Below are positions 1-6,187 of a stretch of 6,851 nt of DNA, piece by piece. This DNA is from JADJQU01 sp035490315 (lineage in GTDB: Bacteria > Planctomycetota > UBA1135 > GCA-002686595), in the NCBI GenBank assembly GCA_035490315.1, contig DATHET010000331.1, positions 1 to 6,851 of the forward strand. The letters run 5' to 3'. The position numbers and the translations under genes were made by a program. Every line of letters starts with the position of its first letter. Within the stretch, counting starts at the first letter, position 1. A model generated the notes under the pieces. The model saw only the letters and a list, made by a program, of their open reading frames with translations. It was not told the DNA's origin and did no database searches.

Positions 1-141
1 ATGGTCACCACCGAGACCGACGTGGCCTGCATCCTCGCCGCGCTGACCGCCGGCGCCGACGAATACGTCATGAAACCTTTCACCCGCGACATGCTCGTCG
101 ACAAGCTGGCGCTGCTCGGACTCGCCGAGTCGACGCGCTGA
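1..141 (+). CDS. CheY-like response regulator, C-terminal end only (5' end outside window)
   Basis: The reading frame is open from the first base and ends at TGA 139-141, giving the last 46 residues of a receiver domain. It begins MVTTETD, which matches the region around the switch Thr of CheY (MVTTEG in the complete CheY downstream). It continues through GADEYVMKPFT, where the Lys of KPF is the invariant phosphoryl-contacting lysine. The first ATG is therefore internal and the true start lies upstream. The phospho-acceptor Asp is off the window. The protein ends about 20 residues after KPF, so no output domain follows; it is a single-domain CheY type or a C-terminal receiver of a larger protein. 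It lies 31 bases before cheR, probably in the same operon. The exact partner cannot be decided from this fragment. Confidence 0.85.
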   Translation: MVTTETDVACILAALTAGADEYVMKPFTRDMLVDKLALLGLAESTR

Positions 142-172
142 CGAGAAAGGCGCTCGACTCCCCGCATCCCCG

Positions 173-1006
173 ATGACCGTCAGCCCTGCAGCCTTCGAGT
201 TCATCCGTCGCCATGTGCGCGAGCACAGTGCGATCGTGCTCGACGACACCAAGCTGTACCTGGTCGAGCTGCGCCTGCAGCCGCTGCTCGCCGAAGCGCG
301 TTTGAAGACCATCGACGAGCTCGCCGTGGCCGTGCGCGACGATCCGCGCGGGCCGCTCGCGCGCAAGGTCGTCGAGTCGATCTGCACCAACGAGACTTCG
401 TTCTTCCGCGATCCAGGCACCTTCGAGGCCCTGCGGCGCACGATCCTGCCGCAGCTGGTCGCTTCGCGCGCGTCCCAGCGGCAGCTGCGCATCTGGTGCG
501 CCGCCTGCTCGAGCGGGCAGGAGCCCTACAGCGTGGCCATGACGCTGGTCGAGCACTTCCCCGAGCTGGCCAGCTGGCGGGTCGAGATCCTCGCCACGGA
601 CCTGTCGACCTCGATGATCGAGCGCTCGCGCGCCGGAGTCTTCTCGCAGTTCGAGGTCGGTCGCGGCCTGCCCGCGATTTCACTCGTGAAACACTTCGAG
701 CAGTCCGGCTCGGAGTGGCGCATCCGCGAGTCGCTGCGGCGCATGGTCCAGTTCCGCACGCTCAACCTCTCGCAAGCGTTCGGTGTGACCCCGGGCTTCG
801 ACCTGGTGCTCCTGCGCAATGTCTTGATCTACTTCGACCTCGAGGCCCGCACGCGCGTGCTGCAGCAGGTGCGCGAAGTCCTGAGCCCCGCCGGCTTCCT
901 GTTCCTTGGCGCGGCCGAGAACATGCTGGGCCTGGACGTGGGGCTGGAGCACCTGCTTCCCGAGCGCACGGCCTGCTACCGCAGGCAGCTGAAGCCCGCG
1001 GCCTAG
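173..1006 (+). CDS. cheR: CheR, chemotaxis receptor glutamate methyltransferase
   Basis: CheR uses S-adenosylmethionine to methylate glutamates on the cytoplasmic part of chemoreceptors, the adaptation arm of chemotaxis. At 277 residues it has normal CheR length. An N-terminal helical domain (about residues 5-65) precedes the methyltransferase domain. Visible signatures are TNETSFFRDP (72-81), the SAM-binding loop WCAACSSGQEPYS (108-120), ATDLS (141-145, acidic end of a Rossmann strand), LLRNVLIYF (213-221) and GAAEN (246-250). The beta-subdomain (about 163-195) has a short loop between HFEQSG and the RIRESL stretch, about four residues shorter than I recall for E. coli CheR; this suggests the type that does not need a receptor C-terminal pentapeptide (inference). 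ATG 173 lacks a clear Shine-Dalgarno, but the protein aligns from its first residues. It sits between two cheY-type genes, with a 123-base gap to the next. Confidence 0.95.
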   Translation: MTVSPAAFEFIRRHVREHSAIVLDDTKLYLVELRLQPLLAEARLKTIDELAVAVRDDPRGPLARKVVESICTNETSFFRDPGTFEALRRTILPQLVASRASQRQLRIWCAACSSGQEPYSVAMTLVEHFPELASWRVEILATDLSTSMIERSRAGVFSQFEVGRGLPAISLVKHFEQSGSEWRIRESLRRMVQFRTLNLSQAFGVTPGFDLVLLRNVLIYFDLEARTRVLQQVREVLSPAGFLFLGAAENMLGLDVGLEHLLPERTACYRRQLKPAA

Positions 1007-1129
1007 GGTAGGCCGGGGTCGCGGCTTTCCGCGCGATTCTAGGTGCTTTCGAGGTTCAGGTGAGCCCGTCCGCATGCCGAAGAAGCCGCGGCGCGCGCTC
1101 CCTGCGAAAGCTCAACGCCCGATCCCGCC

Positions 1130-1510
1130 ATGCCGCTCAAGAAAGTCCTGATCGTCGACGACTCGACCACGATGAGAAAGATCATCGCGCGCGTGCTGCG
1201 CCAGGCGGACATCGCGGTCGAGCATGTGCTCGAAGCATCCAACGGCGTCGAAGGTCTCGAGCGCCTGGCGTCGGACCCGGACATCCAACTCGTGCTCAGC
1301 GACGTCAACATGCCGTCGATGGACGGCCTCGCCTTCGTGCGCGCGGTGCGCGAGAAGCTGACCAAGGAGCGCATGCCGATGATCATGGTCACGACCGAAG
1401 GCGGCAAGCAGATGTTGCAGGCCGCGCTCGACAGCGGCGCCAACGGCTACGTGACCAAGCCCTTCAACTCCGACACGATGCGCGGCGCTCTGGAGGAATA
1501 CCTTGGCTGA
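1130..1510 (+). CDS. cheY: CheY, single-domain chemotaxis response regulator
   Basis: A 126-residue stand-alone receiver domain. All catalytic positions are present: acidic pair D10-D11 for Mg2+, phospho-acceptor D58 in LSDVNMP, switch T88 in VTTEGG, aromatic switch residue Y107, and K110 in TKPF. It should receive a phosphoryl group from CheA and, as CheY-P, act on the flagellar switch or another motility output. The start MPLKKVLIVDDS is the usual CheY beginning, so ATG 1130 is well supported even though no strong Shine-Dalgarno precedes it. Its last eight bases overlap cheX, whose phosphatase product would dephosphorylate it. It differs clearly from the partial CheY at the window start, so the cluster encodes at least two distinct receivers. 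A regulator of another output, such as twitching motility, cannot be excluded. Confidence 0.95.
   Translation: MPLKKVLIVDDSTTMRKIIARVLRQADIAVEHVLEASNGVEGLERLASDPDIQLVLSDVNMPSMDGLAFVRAVREKLTKERMPMIMVTTEGGKQMLQAALDSGANGYVTKPFNSDTMRGALEEYLG
1492..1496 (+). promoter_or_regulatory. Shine-Dalgarno GGAGG deciding the TTG start of cheX
   Basis: A perfect GGAGG lies inside the end of cheY, six bases before the TTG at 1503-1505. It is the strongest ribosome binding site seen in the window. It supports TTG as the cheX start and suggests that cheY and cheX are translated in a coupled way. Confidence 0.8.
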
Positions 1511-2054
1511 GGCGAAGAGCGATCGGCGTGGCGCGAACGCGACCCTCTTGCCGGTGGAATTGCTGCGCGGCTTGACCTCGGCGGTCGACGAAGTCTTCGC
1601 GACGATGATCTCCACGCTCGGCCTGGGGACGAAGCTCGGCGATCCCTGTCTGCTCGAGCCCGCGCGAGATGCGAGCCCCAAGGTCGCGGAAGTCGGCCAG
1701 GCGATCCACGTCGAAGCGCGCGTGCACATCGAGGGCCCGCTGCGCGGATGGATCTCGCTTTCCTGCACGGCCCAGGCAGCCGGCGACCTGGCCCGCGGGC
1801 TCTTGCGCCTGCATTCCACCGAGGTCTTGACCAAGGCCGAGGTCGAGGACGCGCTCGGCGAGTGCGCCAACATGATCGCAGGTGTCATGAAGACCGGCAT
1901 GCTCGATCCGCGCGGCTCCTACACGATCAGCACGCCGCGTTTCAGGAACGGCGACGACCAGCGCGATTGTCCGCGAGGCACGCTGGCCTACCGCTTGTGC
2001 GCGGGCACGCTCAACGCCGAATTGTGGTTGGACCAGCGCCCGGACGGCGCCTGA
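1503..2054 (+). CDS. cheX: CheX-type CheY-P phosphatase
   Basis: CheC/CheX/FliY phosphatases remove the phosphoryl group from CheY-P and so end the chemotactic signal. This 183-residue protein carries the family signature D-x3-E-x2-N at D116, E120 and N123 (sequence DALGECANMIAG), followed by a proline at 145 near the spacing expected for the family. In this family the Glu and Asn are the catalytic pair that contacts the CheY active site. There is one copy of the motif, as in CheX and unlike CheC, which usually has two. An N-terminal helix (LLPVELLRGLTSAVDEVFATM) and the strand GPLRGWISLSCTA fit the CheX fold. The start is TTG at 1503, overlapping the cheY stop by eight bases behind GGAGG. 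Adjacency to cheY strongly supports the role. At 183 residues it is somewhat longer than the usual CheX of about 150-160. Confidence 0.8.
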   Translation: MAEAKSDRRGANATLLPVELLRGLTSAVDEVFATMISTLGLGTKLGDPCLLEPARDASPKVAEVGQAIHVEARVHIEGPLRGWISLSCTAQAAGDLARGLLRLHSTEVLTKAEVEDALGECANMIAGVMKTGMLDPRGSYTISTPRFRNGDDQRDCPRGTLAYRLCAGTLNAELWLDQRPDGA

Positions 2055-2076
2055 TCCCACATCTCCGACTAGCTCC

Positions 2077-2658
2077 ATGGCCACCCAAGCATCCGCCGGC
2101 GAACCCTTCGAAAGCCAAGTGCGCGAGGTCCTGACCCGCATCGCGGGCGACCTCGGCATGTTGATCGACCACAAGGTCAAGATCGAATCGACCTCCGCGC
2201 AGAAGAGCCAGCTCAAGCCCTCGGGCCGCAAGCACGTGCACATCGCGTTCAAGCTCTCGTTCGAATGGCGGGGGAAGCTCTTGTACGGAGCGCTCCTGGT
2301 GCCCCTGCCCGACGCGATCACCCTGGCCTGCTTCCTGCTCGCCGTCCCCGACGACGCCGTCGAGGCCAAGCGCAAGTTGACCGACCTCGACCAGCCGACC
2401 AAGGACGCGATGCTCGAGATCGCCAACTTCATCGGAGGCGCGACCGACGGAGCCTTGCGGATGCGTTTCCCGCACGGTCTCGCCGTGCGCTCGCTGGGTT
2501 GTCAGGGCCTGCGCGCCGAGCAACCGCCGGCTTTTCCCTTCCAGGCCGGCGAGGAATTGATCGCGGGCCGCGCCAAGGCGCGCATCGGCGACTTCCCGGT
2601 CTTCAACATGATCCTGATCATGCCCGTGCTCGTCGGCGAGACCGCGCCGGTCGAGTGA
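2077..2658 (+). CDS. Second CheC/CheX/FliY-like putative phosphatase
   Basis: This 193-residue soluble protein is not readily named, but it repeats the CheC-family active-site pattern D-x3-E-x2-N at D110, E114 and N117 (KDAMLEIANFIGGATDGAL). Before it, LLYGALLVPLPDAITLACFLLAV (about 68-90) resembles the strand-helix that precedes this motif in CheC and FliY. The two proteins share little else by eye. The downstream proline expected about 22 residues after the Asn is not placed canonically: the nearest one (P132, in RFPHG) is 15 residues after it. No FliN-type C-terminal domain is visible, so it is not a full FliY. It starts 22 bases after cheX and ends the chemotaxis block. It may be a second CheY-P phosphatase, a phosphatase for the other receiver, or a non-catalytic adaptor. 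There is no clear ribosome binding site at ATG 2077. Confidence 0.55.
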   Translation: MATQASAGEPFESQVREVLTRIAGDLGMLIDHKVKIESTSAQKSQLKPSGRKHVHIAFKLSFEWRGKLLYGALLVPLPDAITLACFLLAVPDDAVEAKRKLTDLDQPTKDAMLEIANFIGGATDGALRMRFPHGLAVRSLGCQGLRAEQPPAFPFQAGEELIAGRAKARIGDFPVFNMILIMPVLVGETAPVE

Positions 2659-2722
2659 ACGGAGTTTTCCGCGGCGGCGGATTGCAATCCCGGGCGCGAG
2701 GCCGTCTGCTCAGGCGCTCGCC

Positions 2723-3499
2723 ATGCCGCGCCAATCGATCAGCGTCGTGCAGGTCGCCGATCCCGCCGCAGCCGCCGCGCTGGTCGCGGACGAGATCGCG
2801 CAACTCGCGCTCGCTCAACGCCGCGGCGGATCCGCGCTGGTGCTCGGCCTCGCGACCGGCCGCACCACGACCGCGGTGTACGAAGCCCTGGCGGAGCGCG
2901 TCCTGGCCCGAAGCCTCGAGCTGGAAGGGGCGATCGCTTTCAACCTCGATGAATACTGCGGCTTGAGCGCCTCCGATCCGCGCTCCTTCGCGGCCTGGAT
3001 GCGCGAGCGATTCTTCGATCGCGTCGGCTGGCCCGGCGAGCGGACGCGGATTCCATCGGGCCTGGCGGGCGAGGACTGCGAACGCCACTGCGCGGACTAC
3101 GAGGCCTCGATCCGCGCCGCCGGCGGCCTCGATCTGCAGCTGCTCGGCATCGGGCGCAACGGCCACATCGGCTTCAACGAGCCAGGCAGCGCGCGCGATT
3201 CGCGGACCCGCCGCGTGCGCCTCGGGCCAGAGACGATCGAGGACGCCGCGCGCGACTTCGGCTCGGCCGAGGCCGTGCCGCGATTCGCGATCACGATCGG
3301 CGTGGCGACCATCCTCGACGCGCGCCGCGTGCGCCTGCTCGCGTTCGGCGAGAAGAAGCGCGCCGCCCTCGAGCGAGCGCTGCACGGCGAGATCTCGAGC
3401 GACTGCCCCGCGAGCTTCCTGCGCGAGCACGCTGATCTCCGCGTCTACGCCGACGCCGCCGCGCTGGGCCAGAGCCTGCCGCGGAAAGCCAGCGTGTAG
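2723..3499 (+). CDS. nagB: Glucosamine-6-phosphate deaminase
   Basis: NagB converts glucosamine 6-phosphate to fructose 6-phosphate and ammonium in the cytoplasm, feeding amino sugars from chitin or peptidoglycan into glycolysis. The 258 residues match family length (E. coli 266). Signatures are the phosphate-binding loop LGLATGRT (41-48), FNLDEY (73-78) with general base D76, and GIGRNGHIGFNEPGS (142-156) with H148 and E153. TIGVATILDA (191-200) is also typical. N146 replaces the Asp found at this position in E. coli; Gram-positive-type NagB proteins also carry Asn here. ATG 2723 follows the previous gene by 64 bases without an obvious Shine-Dalgarno. Its last 55 bases overlap the end of the convergent PAP2 gene. 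It could belong to the wider glucosamine/galactosamine-6-phosphate isomerase family, but the motif set favours NagB over 6-phosphogluconolactonase. Confidence 0.9.
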   Translation: MPRQSISVVQVADPAAAAALVADEIAQLALAQRRGGSALVLGLATGRTTTAVYEALAERVLARSLELEGAIAFNLDEYCGLSASDPRSFAAWMRERFFDRVGWPGERTRIPSGLAGEDCERHCADYEASIRAAGGLDLQLLGIGRNGHIGFNEPGSARDSRTRRVRLGPETIEDAARDFGSAEAVPRFAITIGVATILDARRVRLLAFGEKKRAALERALHGEISSDCPASFLREHADLRVYADAAALGQSLPRKASV

Positions 3500-4152
3500 A
3501 TCGCCAGGCACAGGTACCACACGATCACGCCCGACCAGAGGTGGTGCGAGAGATAGTGCTGGCCGCGGACGATCTGGATGAACCCGTAGAGATTGCCGGC
3601 CAGGATCGCGAGCCACAGGGCGCGCCGCGCGCGGACTGGATCGCGGTCGCGGAACACGAAGTAGAAGGCGAACAGCCCGAAGGCGCCGGCGGCGTGGGCC
3701 GCGGGAAAGCAGTTTCCGTATTCGACGCCGTGCGGCAGATTCTCGAACAGGCCCAGGTGCGGAGTCGATCCGCCGTAGCGGTCCGTTTTGTAGGGACAGG
3801 GTCGCTGGCTCTGGTGCTTCAGGAATCCGACTAGCGCGCCCGCCCCGCCGATGCACACGAGCACGAACAGCGACGCGCGCCAGTACGGCCGCAGTCGCAC
3901 CGCGCGGATCGCGGCCAGCGCGATGAGAAGCGAAGCGAGGGCCGTCAGGAAGACGATCGCGCGCCCGCCCGTGTGCAGGAACTTCATGTACCAGACGCTC
4001 TTGAGCGGGAAGCTCCCCGTCTTGGCATCGAAGAACAGATCGCTGAGCGCGAAGTCGATCGGCGTGAGCTCGGTCAAAAGCACGACTGCGCACAGGCACA
4101 CGAAGGGAAGGATCCACTCCTTCGTCCGCAAGGACAGACCCTCGGGCTTCAT
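3445..4152 (-). CDS. PAP2-superfamily membrane phosphatase
   Basis: A 235-residue integral membrane protein with about six hydrophobic segments (roughly 13-30, 65-85, 93-112, 152-168, 178-195, 203-222). PAP2 enzymes remove phosphate from lipid phosphates, such as undecaprenyl pyrophosphate, phosphatidate or lipid A, at the membrane surface. Three motif regions can be read: K112-HQSQRPCP with a following YGG; CFPAAHAAG (148-156), matching the PSGH motif with H153; and RGQHYLSHHLWS (196-207), matching SR-x5-H-x3-D with H199 as presumed nucleophile. The Asp is replaced by His203 and the Arg position is shifted. This variant resembles the COG3907-type branch as I recall it. The substrate cannot be told. 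ATG 4152-4150 overlaps the upstream stop as ATGA, so translation is probably coupled. An open frame continues upstream to 4662, but that part is antisense-type noise inside the DUF1343 gene. Confidence 0.85.
   Translation of the reverse strand: MKPEGLSLRTKEWILPFVCLCAVVLLTELTPIDFALSDLFFDAKTGSFPLKSVWYMKFLHTGGRAIVFLTALASLLIALAAIRAVRLRPYWRASLFVLVCIGGAGALVGFLKHQSQRPCPYKTDRYGGSTPHLGLFENLPHGVEYGNCFPAAHAAGAFGLFAFYFVFRDRDPVRARRALWLAILAGNLYGFIQIVRGQHYLSHHLWSGVIVWYLCLAIYTLAFRGRLWPSAAASA
4149..4152 (-). promoter_or_regulatory. ATGA stop/start overlap coupling the DUF1343 and PAP2 genes
   Basis: Read on the minus strand, ATGA holds the ATG of the PAP2 gene (4152-4150) and the TGA of the DUF1343 gene (4151-4149). 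No Shine-Dalgarno precedes the ATG, which fits re-initiation by terminating ribosomes. Confidence 0.8.
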
Positions 4153-5411
4153 TCGTAGAGCAGCACCGCCGCGCGTTTCTTGGCGAAGCTCTCCAGCTCG
4201 CTCTTCCACGTCGCCTCGATGGTCGCGGGCGTGGAGCCGGCGCGGATCGCCTCGAACACCGAGAGCGTTCCCCAGTGGATGCCCAGGGCGCGCTCGGACT
4301 CGAGCTCCATTTTCGCACCGTACAGGCGCTGCAGCGTGCACAGGGCCGTCAACGCGGTGCGCAGCGGACGGAATTCGTGCAGGTCGACGAGGTGCAGCTG
4401 CACGCCGTGGAGCGGCTTGTCCGCGAACTTCCCATAACGCGGCGTGTAGTGCGTCTCGCGGAAGCTGACGCCCGGAAGCCGCGCGCTCTCCATCGCCTCC
4501 CGGAAGGCCCGCGCATCGATGAACTCCGCCGCGATGGTCTCGAAGGGCAGGGTCCAGCCCACGCCCTCGTTCACGTTCTTCGCGATACCGCCGATCATGC
4601 CGGTCGCGATGTACACATGGGCCGAAAGGGCATGGGGGATGTGCGGCGAGGTCGGAACCCACTCCAGTCCGGTGTCCTCCCAGACCATCGAGCGCCGCCA
4701 GCCGCGCATGGCGACCACGTGCAGGTCGACGTCGATCGCAAGCTCCTTCTGGAAGAAGCGCGCGACCTCGCCGATCGTCATGCCGTGCGACACCGGCATG
4801 GGGCCGTAGCCGATGAAGCTCTTCCAGCGCTCTTCGCGCATGGGCCCTTCGAAGAGCACGCCGCCGAGCGGATTGGGCCGGTCGAGCACCCAGACCGGCT
4901 TGTGCGCCTTGGCCGCGGCCGCCATGACCTCGCCCAGCGTCGAAATGTAGGTGTAGGTGCGCGAGCCGATGTCCTGGATGTCGAACAGGATGGCGTCGAC
5001 GCGCTCGAGGGCTGCCGCCGAGGGCTGTTTCGCGTCTCCGTAGAGACTTTCGACCGGCAGCCCGGTGGCGCTGTCCACGGCGCTCGCCACGCTGGCCCCG
5101 GCCGGTGCATCGCCGCGCACGCCGTGCTCGGGCGAAAAGAGCTGGACCAGGGTCCAGCGCTTGTCGCGGGCGAGCAGGTCAGCCGTGGCGACGAGCTTCG
5201 AGTCCACGCCCGAAGGGTTGGTCACGAGTCCCAATCGCTTTCCAGCCAGGCCCGGCGCGCCATCGGCCAGCAGCACCTCGATCCCCAGGGTCACGCGCGT
5301 CGTCGCCGCGCCGCGGGCGGGGAGTCGAGCCGGCTCCTGAGCCGAAGCGTCACAGGCCGCCAGAGCCAGGCCGAGCAGTCCCGCGGCGGCGAAGCTGCGC
5401 GCGAGGCTCAC
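4149..5411 (-). CDS. namZ: DUF1343/NamZ-type exo-beta-N-acetylmuramidase, predicted lipoprotein
   Basis: NamZ (YbbC) of Bacillus subtilis releases N-acetylmuramic acid from the non-reducing ends of peptidoglycan fragments. This 420-residue protein has the family signatures in order: NPSG (65-68), SPEHG (93-97, its Glu being the likely catalytic acid), FDIQDIGSRTYTYISTL (143-159), DRPNPLGG (177-184), HGMTIGE (209-215) and NVNEGVG (279-285). The last region departs from the usual EGTN-x-SEGRGT pattern, so this may be a distinct subfamily. The N-terminus VSLARSFAAAGLLGLALAAC ends in a lipobox LAAC with Cys20, predicting a lipid-anchored exported protein; Asp21 follows. The GTG start at 5411-5409 overlaps the upstream stop as GTGA. 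An open frame runs further upstream past this GTG, but it lies antisense to or out of frame with real genes and would bury the signal peptide. It is the middle gene of a coupled operon. Activity is inferred from the family. Confidence 0.85.
   Translation of the reverse strand: MSLARSFAAAGLLGLALAACDASAQEPARLPARGAATTRVTLGIEVLLADGAPGLAGKRLGLVTNPSGVDSKLVATADLLARDKRWTLVQLFSPEHGVRGDAPAGASVASAVDSATGLPVESLYGDAKQPSAAALERVDAILFDIQDIGSRTYTYISTLGEVMAAAAKAHKPVWVLDRPNPLGGVLFEGPMREERWKSFIGYGPMPVSHGMTIGEVARFFQKELAIDVDLHVVAMRGWRRSMVWEDTGLEWVPTSPHIPHALSAHVYIATGMIGGIAKNVNEGVGWTLPFETIAAEFIDARAFREAMESARLPGVSFRETHYTPRYGKFADKPLHGVQLHLVDLHEFRPLRTALTALCTLQRLYGAKMELESERALGIHWGTLSVFEAIRAGSTPATIEATWKSELESFAKKRAAVLLYE
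5408..5411 (-). promoter_or_regulatory. GTGA stop/start overlap coupling the NYN and DUF1343 genes
   Basis: Read on the minus strand, GTGA holds the GTG of the DUF1343 lipoprotein gene (5411-5409) and the TGA of the NYN gene (5410-5408). A lipoprotein signal begins exactly at this GTG, which supports the start. Translational coupling is inferred from the overlap. Confidence 0.75.
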
Positions 5412-6187
5412 GCGCTCTCGTCCAGGACCTCGGCGATCACATACGTGCCGCTCTTGGGGTCGCGGCGCAGGGTGAGCAGCTGGTTGGCCTGGGCATCCTC
5501 GAGCAGGCGCGAGAAGGAGGCGTAGCCGTGGTACTCCTCGCTGAACTGCGGCTGCTTGCGCTTCATCGTGTCCTTGACCAGCGAGCTGTGCAGCTCGCGG
5601 TTCTCGCGCTGCAGGGCCGAGACCGAGTCGAGCAGCTGCTGGAAGGCCTCGCGCTTCTTCTGCGGCAGGGCCGACAGCCCGCGCCGCTCGACGCGCCGCG
5701 GCTTCTCGACCAGGTCCTCGTAGAAAATGAACTCGTCGCAGTTGTCGATGAGCAGCGGGCTGGTCGAGCTCTTCACGCCGACGCCGATGATGTGCTTGTT
5801 GTTCTCGCGCAGCTTGGAGACCAGCGGCGAGAAATCGCTGTCGCCCGAGACCAGGGCGAAGGCGTCGACGTGCGGCTTCGTGTAGCACAGCTCCAGGGCG
5901 TCGACGACCATCTTGATGTCGGAGCTGTTCTTGCCCGTGAGCTTGGAGCCCGGCATCTCGATCAGCTCGATGACCGCCTCGTGCAGCGCGCGCTTGTAGG
6001 CCTGGTAGACCCCCCAGTCGGCGTAGGCCTTCTTGACCACCACGTCGCCCTTCTCGATCAGGCGGTTGAGCACGAGCCGGATGTCGAACTTGGCGTTCTT
6101 GGCGTCGCCGACGCCGACCGCCAGGTTCTCCAGGTCGATGAACACGGCGATCTTCAGCGAGCCGTCGCTGGTGGTGGGGTTGGGCAT
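5408..6187 (-). CDS. NYN-domain protein with C-terminal OST-HTH/LOTUS-like domain
   Basis: The 259 residues contain an N-terminal NYN (LabA/DUF88, PIN-like) domain at about 11-160. Its acidic residues are D18 in VFIDLEN, D90 and D96 in NSSDIKMVVDAL, and D116/D118 in SGDSDFSPLV. These match the metal-binding pocket of this nuclease-like fold, so an RNA-cleaving or RNA-processing role is the family expectation. A basic, partly helical linker (about 162-200) leads to a C-terminal module at about 180-255 containing SLVKDTMKRKQPQFSEEYHG and FSRLLEDAQANQLLTLRRD. This has the pattern of an OST-HTH/LOTUS domain, which binds RNA in characterised cases. I chose ATG 6187 because the conserved domain starts ten residues later; GTG 6205 is an in-frame alternative, and open sequence continues to 6382. 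It is the first gene of the operon. Its RNA target is unknown. Confidence 0.85.
   Translation of the reverse strand: MPNPTTSDGSLKIAVFIDLENLAVGVGDAKNAKFDIRLVLNRLIEKGDVVVKKAYADWGVYQAYKRALHEAVIELIEMPGSKLTGKNSSDIKMVVDALELCYTKPHVDAFALVSGDSDFSPLVSKLRENNKHIIGVGVKSSTSPLLIDNCDEFIFYEDLVEKPRRVERRGLSALPQKKREAFQQLLDSVSALQRENRELHSSLVKDTMKRKQPQFSEEYHGYASFSRLLEDAQANQLLTLRRDPKSGTYVIAEVLDESA

Noticed and set aside
173..1011. Overlapping second plus-strand frame at 496-1011 within cheR
   Set aside because: It is a shadow frame: Arg/Ala/Pro-rich and without motifs, while the cheR frame carries all family signatures.
1020..1033. Small perfect hairpin CGCGG-CTTT-CCGCG after cheR
   Set aside because: The stem is only 5 bp and no T-run follows, so it does not qualify as an intrinsic terminator. 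The rest of the 1007-1129 gap shows no clear promoter either.
2618..4318. A 566-codon open frame on the minus strand spanning nagB and the PAP2 gene
   Set aside because: It is antisense to nagB and out of frame with the PAP2 gene, is Arg/Ala/Pro-rich, and shows no domain. Long chance frames are expected in high-GC coding DNA.
4153..4662. Upstream extension of the PAP2 frame as far as 4662
   Set aside because: It lies out of frame inside the DUF1343 gene; the ATGA junction at 4149-4152 gives the natural start.
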